From assembly GCA_045579705.1 (NCBI GenBank), contig JAZNMP010000025.1:1-35858 (forward strand): 35,858 bases of DNA, read 5' to 3'. This document shows positions 33,271 to 35,858 of the stretch, one piece after another. This DNA is from Lachnocurva sp045579705. GTDB lineage: Bacteria; Bacillota; Clostridia; Lachnospirales; Lachnospiraceae. The notes beneath the pieces are model-generated. The model was given only the letters and a program-made list of their open reading frames with translations. It was not told the DNA's origin and made no database searches. Each line of letters starts with the position of its first letter. Position 1 is the stretch's first letter. The position numbers and the translations under genes were made by a program.

Positions 33271-33576
33271 TTTTCCTATACCAAAACACCTAAATCAAGC
33301 TAGTTAGCTCCGCGGCGTATTGGAAATTCCTCTATATCAAGCTATTTCCCTATACCAAAGCTCCCAAATCAAGCTAGTTAGCTCCGCAGGTATTGGGAAA
33401 TCCTCTATATCAAGCTATTTCCCTATACCAAAGCACCTTAAGCAAGCTTGTCAGCTCCGCGGTGTATTGGGAATTCCTTTATATCAAGCTATTTCCCTAT
33501 ACCAAAGTACCTAAATCAAGCTAGTTAGCTCCGCAGGTATTGGGAAATCCTCTATATCAAGCTATTATCCTATACC
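33271..33576. repeat. Island 3, family C array (TTTCCCTATACC/GGTATTGGGAAA)
   Basis: Half-sites alternate TTTCCCTATACC (33271, 33345, 33418, 33492, 33565) with GGTATTGGGAAA-like sites (about 33315, 33389, 33462, 33536). Repeats recur every 73-74 bp. Each unit holds TCAAGCTAGTTAGCTCCGCA, close to the D1-like stretch of family B. Right-to-left arm offset is 29-30 bp, left-to-right 44-45 bp. The stretch 33320-33514 has an open frame only because of repetition. Confidence 0.87.
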
Positions 33577-33593
33577 AAAGCACCTTAAGCAAG

Positions 33594-33609
33594 TGCGGCT
33601 ATCGCCGCA
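33594..33609. repeat. Island 3, first D1 hairpin
   Basis: TGCGGC-tatc-GCCGCA, perfect arms. It separates the family C array from the family F array that starts 12 bp later. Confidence 0.8.
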
Positions 33610-33620
33610 AGAATGGCTTT

Positions 33621-33874
33621 TCTGTGTTTTTTGCAAGAATAATCAAAAACACAGAGTTTTTCAGCTCGTAAGTCCTGATTCAACTCTTAAAGTCTGTGTT
33701 ATATTTCCAATTCTCTAGAATACACAGACTTTCTGTAATACTTCAGACGGCCGCAACATGTATTCTCTGTGTATTCTTACATTCATCGGCAAAAACGCAG
33801 AACTTCACAGATTACAAAGTTTACTACAAGCTCAAAACTCTGTGTTTCTTCAAGATTTCATAAAAAAACACAGA
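33621..33874. repeat. Island 3, family F array (TCTGTGTT/AACACAGA)
   Basis: Four hairpins with half-site starts 33621/33648, 33693/33721, 33766/33794 and 33839/33867. Arm offsets are 27, 28, 28 and 28 bp, hairpin-to-hairpin gaps 45 bp, and unit length 72-73 bp. The first pair extends to TCTGTGTTTTT/AAAAACACAGA and the second to AGTCTGTGT/ACACAGACT. The array is bounded on both sides by D1 hairpins. Confidence 0.87.
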
Positions 33875-33908
33875 CCAGCTCTTTCCCAGCCCAGAATCAA
33901 AAAGCAAG

Positions 33909-33975
33909 TGCGGCTGCGCCGCAGGAGTATCCTATTATGTTTGCTTGATCACAACTTTTCATCCAAGCAAACATA
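33909..33975. repeat. Island 3, D1 and D2 hairpins
   Basis: D1 (TGCGGC-tgc-GCCGCA, 33909-33923) is followed by D2 with perfect 12-bp arms TATGTTTGCTTG (33936-33947) and CAAGCAAACATA (33964-33975). The D2 arms start 28 bp apart. This is the short form, without the insert seen in island 2. Confidence 0.85.
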
Positions 33976-34004
33976 TATCAATATCTTGCGCTCTCGCACC
34001 AATC

Positions 34005-34030
34005 CCACTCTGTGAGCGAAGCGAACACTT
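34005..34030. repeat. Island 3, truncated H box
   Basis: CCACTCTGTGAGCGAAGCGA followed by ACACTT. The match to other H boxes stops here and TGCTTTTC follows instead of the usual tail. No family A array follows in this island; a single family K hairpin does. Confidence 0.75.
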
Positions 34031-34045
34031 GCTTTTCTTAGCTAC

Positions 34046-34082
34046 TACGGAAGATTAACTGAAATAATCAATTTTTTCCGTA
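34046..34082. repeat. Island 3, family K hairpin
   Basis: TACGGAAG (34046-34053) and TTTCCGTA (34075-34082) are inverted arms 29 bp apart. The loop shares GATTAACT with family A type 1 loops, so K looks like an A unit with exchanged arms. The remaining 34083-34212 holds a CAAGTCAGCTCCGCA stretch near 34110 and otherwise nothing I can name. Confidence 0.75.
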
Positions 34083-34212
34083 GTCCAGGCACACAAACAA
34101 ATCAAGTCAGCTCCGCAAACTATCCTTCTTCATTTAAAAATCACAAACTTTTCATTTCCACCCCTTGCAAAATTAACAAAATTTCTTCTTCATTAAATCT
34201 TGTTTATAATCC

Positions 34213-34262
34213 TTGTAATTGGCCGATTCATCGTCTATATTATGCTTACTTTCGAAAGTAAG
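34213..34262 (+). promoter_or_regulatory. Promoter and 18-bp palindrome before the Rpn-like gene
   Basis: A -35 TTGTAA (34213-34218) and a -10 TATATT (34236-34241) are 17 bp apart. The perfect palindrome CTTACTTTCGAAAGTAAG (34245-34262) sits at the predicted transcription start, the position of a repressor operator; in RNA it would be a 5' hairpin. A TATAAT at 34205-34210 is an alternative -10 with a poor -35. Confidence 0.6.
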
Positions 34263-34298
34263 AACAAATCGAAACTTTTACTTTATAGGGGTTATACT

Positions 34299-35285
34299 AT
34301 GCAAAAGAATACTTCCACTCCCCAAATCCATGACGAAAAGATTTGGGACGAAATTCTTAAAGCCATCGTCGAAAGAATGCCTAAACAACTTCTTCCCTTA
34401 ATAGAAGACGTTTTTGGCGTAACATATCCAGATGACGTGTCTATCATCCCATTAGCCACCGAACACATCATTCCTGGCTCAAAAACAAAAAAGTTTGCAT
34501 CTATTTACTCGGATATAACTTTGCAAATCGGAAATGATATCTACCACTTTGAATCACAAATGTCGAACGAGGACTTTATGTCCATCCGCATGATTCGCTA
34601 TGACTTTCACATTGCTTTGTCAAACTCAGTTTCTCAAGAAGATAATGGCACCTTCACAATTGAATTTCCAAAGTCTGTAGTGATTTACCCAGCACCAAAT
34701 CGTAACATACCAGACAAACTAACTTGTAATATCAAGTTTGCTGACGGAAGCACGCACAGCTACGAAGTTCCGACACTAAAAGTGCAATCCTACGACTTAA
34801 ACGAAATCCAGAAAAAGCATCTAACTCTCTTTCTGCCATTTAAGCTCCTGCAATTCCGTCCAAGACTTCATTCGAAAAAGAATCCATTAACGGCAAACGA
34901 ATTGACAGAGTTTATAAATGGACTTATATTTATTCTAAAGGAAGACCTAAATGAACACCGTATCACAAAATCTGAATACGAAGATTACATCGATCTCATC
35001 GATCAATCTGCGAACCGTGTCTTCCAAAACAACGAAAAATTTAAGGAACAGGTGGTATTTATGACAAAGTCCCTTATAACTCTTCCAAGCGAGAGATACG
35101 AACAATATGAAAAACAACTCGCAGAAAAAGACGCCGAACTTGCAAAGAAAGACGCAACCCTCGCTGAAAAAGATGCTACTCTCGCTGAGAAAGACGCGAC
35201 CCTCGCTGAGAAAGACGCTTCTCTCGCAGAAAAAGATGCTGAAATAAAAAAACTAAGAGAGTTACTAAATAAATCAAAACTATAA
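34299..35285 (+). CDS. Rpn-like PD-(D/E)XK nuclease/putative transposase with heptad-repeat tail
   Basis: A 328-residue protein. The ATG at 34299 (AGGGG about 8 bp upstream) is chosen over an in-frame TTG at 34200, because the promoter lies between them. Residues 60-110 hold a PD-(D/E)XK-type core: Asp72 in SDITLQIG and Glu85-x-Gln87 in YHFESQMS, the E-x-Q variant typical of Rpn and PDDEXK_2 transposase-like proteins. Residues 110-250 are the family's conserved helical part. Residues 274-315 are six heptads of the type LAEKDAT, forming a coiled coil, then KKLRELLNKSKL. E. coli Rpn proteins are DNA endonucleases and toxin-antitoxin defence systems; a similar role here is inference. Islands 3 and 4 flank it. 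Confidence 0.82.
   Translation: MQKNTSTPQIHDEKIWDEILKAIVERMPKQLLPLIEDVFGVTYPDDVSIIPLATEHIIPGSKTKKFASIYSDITLQIGNDIYHFESQMSNEDFMSIRMIRYDFHIALSNSVSQEDNGTFTIEFPKSVVIYPAPNRNIPDKLTCNIKFADGSTHSYEVPTLKVQSYDLNEIQKKHLTLFLPFKLLQFRPRLHSKKNPLTANELTEFINGLIFILKEDLNEHRITKSEYEDYIDLIDQSANRVFQNNEKFKEQVVFMTKSLITLPSERYEQYEKQLAEKDAELAKKDATLAEKDATLAEKDATLAEKDASLAEKDAEIKKLRELLNKSKL
35061..35285 (+). CDS. Possible separately translated C-terminal protein (RpnS-like)
   Basis: An in-frame ATG at 35061 (codon 255 of the Rpn-like gene) is preceded by AGGTGG at 35050-35055, five bases upstream. It would give a 74-residue protein, beginning MTKSLITLPSERYEQ, that consists of the heptad-repeat coiled coil. In E. coli, Rpn genes contain an internal start that makes a small C-terminal antitoxin, which blocks the full-length nuclease. 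The arrangement here matches that plan. Evidence is the ribosome binding site, its spacing and the precedent only. Confidence 0.4.
   Translation: MTKSLITLPSERYEQYEKQLAEKDAELAKKDATLAEKDATLAEKDATLAEKDASLAEKDAEIKKLRELLNKSKL
35118..35243 (+). repeat. Six 21-bp tandem repeats encoding heptads
   Basis: Six consecutive 21-bp units start at 35118, 35139, 35160, 35181, 35202 and 35223. Each encodes L-A-(E/K)-K-D-A-(E/T/S). Synonymous differences (GAA/GAG, GAT/GAC) separate most units, so the array is not brand new. The number of units may vary between strains and would lengthen or shorten the coil in whole heptads. Confidence 0.9.
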
Positions 35286-35295
35286 CAAGTAATTT

Positions 35296-35331
35296 AAAAC
35301 GTAGTAATCAACTATGATTACTACGTTTTTT
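35296..35331 (+). terminator. Terminator of the Rpn-like gene
   Basis: AAAACGTAGTAATCA (35296-35310) pairs perfectly over 15 bp with TGATTACTACGTTTT (35315-35329) around a 4-nt loop and is followed by TT. It lies 11 bp after the stop codon. Confidence 0.9.
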
Positions 35332-35349
35332 GTCTTCCTATTACACAAA

Positions 35350-35385
35350 TCATGTGAATCCAGAAGTCGTTGAGCTTTCACATGA
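35350..35385. repeat. Island 4, element E hairpin
   Basis: TCATGTGAA and TTCACATGA, perfect 9-bp arms, with the 8-mers starting 28 bp apart (35350 and 35378). The loop contains CAGAAGTCGTTGAGC. It matches the element at 11799-11834 and is likewise followed by D1. Confidence 0.82.
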
Positions 35386-35431
35386 CTTCTCGCACCCCGC
35401 CTTCAACCATATCCCAATTAGATTAATCAAG

Positions 35432-35499
35432 TGCGGCTATCGCCGCAAAGGAATCCTATTATGTTTGCTTGAAAACACCTTTTCAGCCAAGCAAACATA
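35432..35499. repeat. Island 4, D1 and D2 hairpins
   Basis: D1 (TGCGGC-tatc-GCCGCA, 35432-35447) is followed by D2 with arms TATGTTTGCTTG (35460-35471) and CAAGCAAACATA (35488-35499). The D2 arms are again exactly 28 bp apart. Confidence 0.85.
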
Positions 35500-35503
35500 T
35501 ATC

Positions 35504-35618
35504 TCATTTTGTGCGCAGGCACACAATCTAGAATCTTGCTTAAAACCATCGGGAACAAAGTCCACTCTGTGAGCGTAGCGAACACTCGATTAACACCTAA
35601 AGCATAAAGCAAATCAAA
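35504..35618. repeat. Island 4 connector (link alpha plus H box)
   Basis: Same connector as at about 321-430: TTGTG/CACAA inverted pair, CCATCGGGAACAAAGT, then the H box with GTGAGCGTAGCGAACACTCG and AACACCTAAAGCATAAAGC. A single base differs inside the GAGCGAAGCGA stretch. Confidence 0.78.
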
Positions 35619-35623
35619 AGAAT

Positions 35624-35819
35624 TGGTGTGAATCTCTACTTTTCCCGGATTACACACCAGCCTCAATTTCAGGCACTAGTGTGAAACTACTACTTCCGTT
35701 AATCTCACACCACCAATGAGCTTGAAGTAATGGTGTGAATCCAAACAAATCCTCAATTTCACACCACGCCTCAAAAAAGTCACTGGTGTGAGATTAACTA
35801 TTTCTTGCTTTTCTCACCA
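35624..35819. repeat. Island 4, family A hairpin array (4 units)
   Basis: Half-sites start at 35624, 35652, 35677, 35705, 35731, 35759, 35784 and 35812, with spacings 28, 25, 28, 26, 28, 25, 28. Order of units is leader-3-4-1. The unit expected next (type 2) is replaced by a family K hairpin. Confidence 0.9.
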
Positions 35820-35821
35820 AC

Positions 35822-35857
35822 TACGGAAACAACAACACAATCTTCATATTTTCCGTA
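35822..35857. repeat. Island 4, family K hairpin at window end
   Basis: TACGGAAA (35822-35829) and TTTCCGTA (35850-35857) start 28 bp apart. It begins 3 bp after the last family A arm rather than after the usual 25-26 bp gap. The island probably continues past the window. Confidence 0.75.
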
Positions 35858-35858
35858 T

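Noticed and set aside
33320..33514. Open reading frame with internal amino-acid repeats (PLYQAISLYQ)
   Set aside because: It is the family C array read in frame. The 73-74 bp unit is not a multiple of three, it has no ribosome binding site, and the similar arrays elsewhere are not open.
33592..33975. Integron attC cassette array
   Set aside because: No integrase, no R/L core sites (GTTRRRY) and no cassette genes; only palindromic modules.
33758..34015. Plus-strand open frame in island 3
   Set aside because: It crosses the F array, D1, D2 and part of the H region and has no ribosome binding site; chance frame.
35330..35666. Open frames on both strands in island 4 and one at 11913-12104
   Set aside because: They cover E, D1, D2 and H modules, have no start signals, and are not kept between copies of the modules.
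33052..35858. Classical insertion sequence around the Rpn-like gene
   Set aside because: The flanking repeats are in the same orientation and also occur at other loci without the gene. No terminal inverted repeats or target-site duplications were found at the gene's borders.

Overview
The window reads as chromosome of a low-to-mid-GC anaerobic Firmicute, most likely a Lachnospiraceae-type Clostridium relative. This is an inference from gene content: a PepV dipeptidase, the dnaE-pfkA-SpoU methyltransferase order, an SPKTG-type sortase tail, a MurNAc-recycling PTS operon, an IleRS of about 1050 residues, paired short CHR transporters and strong AGGAGG ribosome binding sites. No rRNA, tRNA, phage or classical insertion sequence was seen.

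Layout. 1-760: repeat island 1. 824-1228: a His-rich CsoR-family metal sensor on the plus strand. 1361-1459: an unlisted 32-codon membrane peptide on the minus strand. 1618-5067: an orphan LytS-like histidine kinase and a sortase-anchored beta-propeller protein. 5272-11179: pepV followed by a complete MurNAc/MurNAc-GlcNAc operon, transcribed murR-murQ-murP-mupG from a promoter whose -10 is covered by a palindromic operator. 11282-12371: repeat island 2. 12465-18922: small alarmone synthetase, a small conserved protein, SpoU methyltransferase, pfkA and dnaE. 19022-28759: a secreted three-domain protein, a CPBP protease, glycogen phosphorylase, ileS and two chromate-type transporters, all on the minus strand. 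28911-33051: a plus-strand MacAB-like ABC operon with two adaptor proteins. 33052-34082: repeat island 3. 34299-35285: an Rpn/PD-(D/E)XK nuclease gene with a heptad-repeat tail and a possible internal start. 35350-35858: repeat island 4, running off the window.

The most unusual content is the four intergenic islands, all in the same orientation. They are built from arrays of inverted half-sites. In five arm families of unrelated sequence (TGGTGTGA, TCTGTGTT, TCATGTGA, TACGGAAA, TATGTTTGCTTG) the left and right arms start about 28 bp apart. The arrays repeat every 53-54 bp (family A) or 73-74 bp (families B, C and F), close to whole numbers of helical turns. They are joined by recurring connector modules: a TGCGGC/GCCGCA hairpin, a TTTGCTTG/CAAGCAAA hairpin and a GTGAGCGAAGCGAACACTCG box. 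One arm pair shows a compensating double change, so the pairing itself appears to be kept.

The Rpn-like gene sits between islands 3 and 4. It has an in-frame ATG preceded by AGGTGG that would release its repeat-bearing C-terminal helix as a 74-residue protein. That is the arrangement reported for E. coli Rpn toxin-antitoxin genes-within-genes. The islands and this gene are the best candidates for an undescribed system; a functional link between them is inference only.
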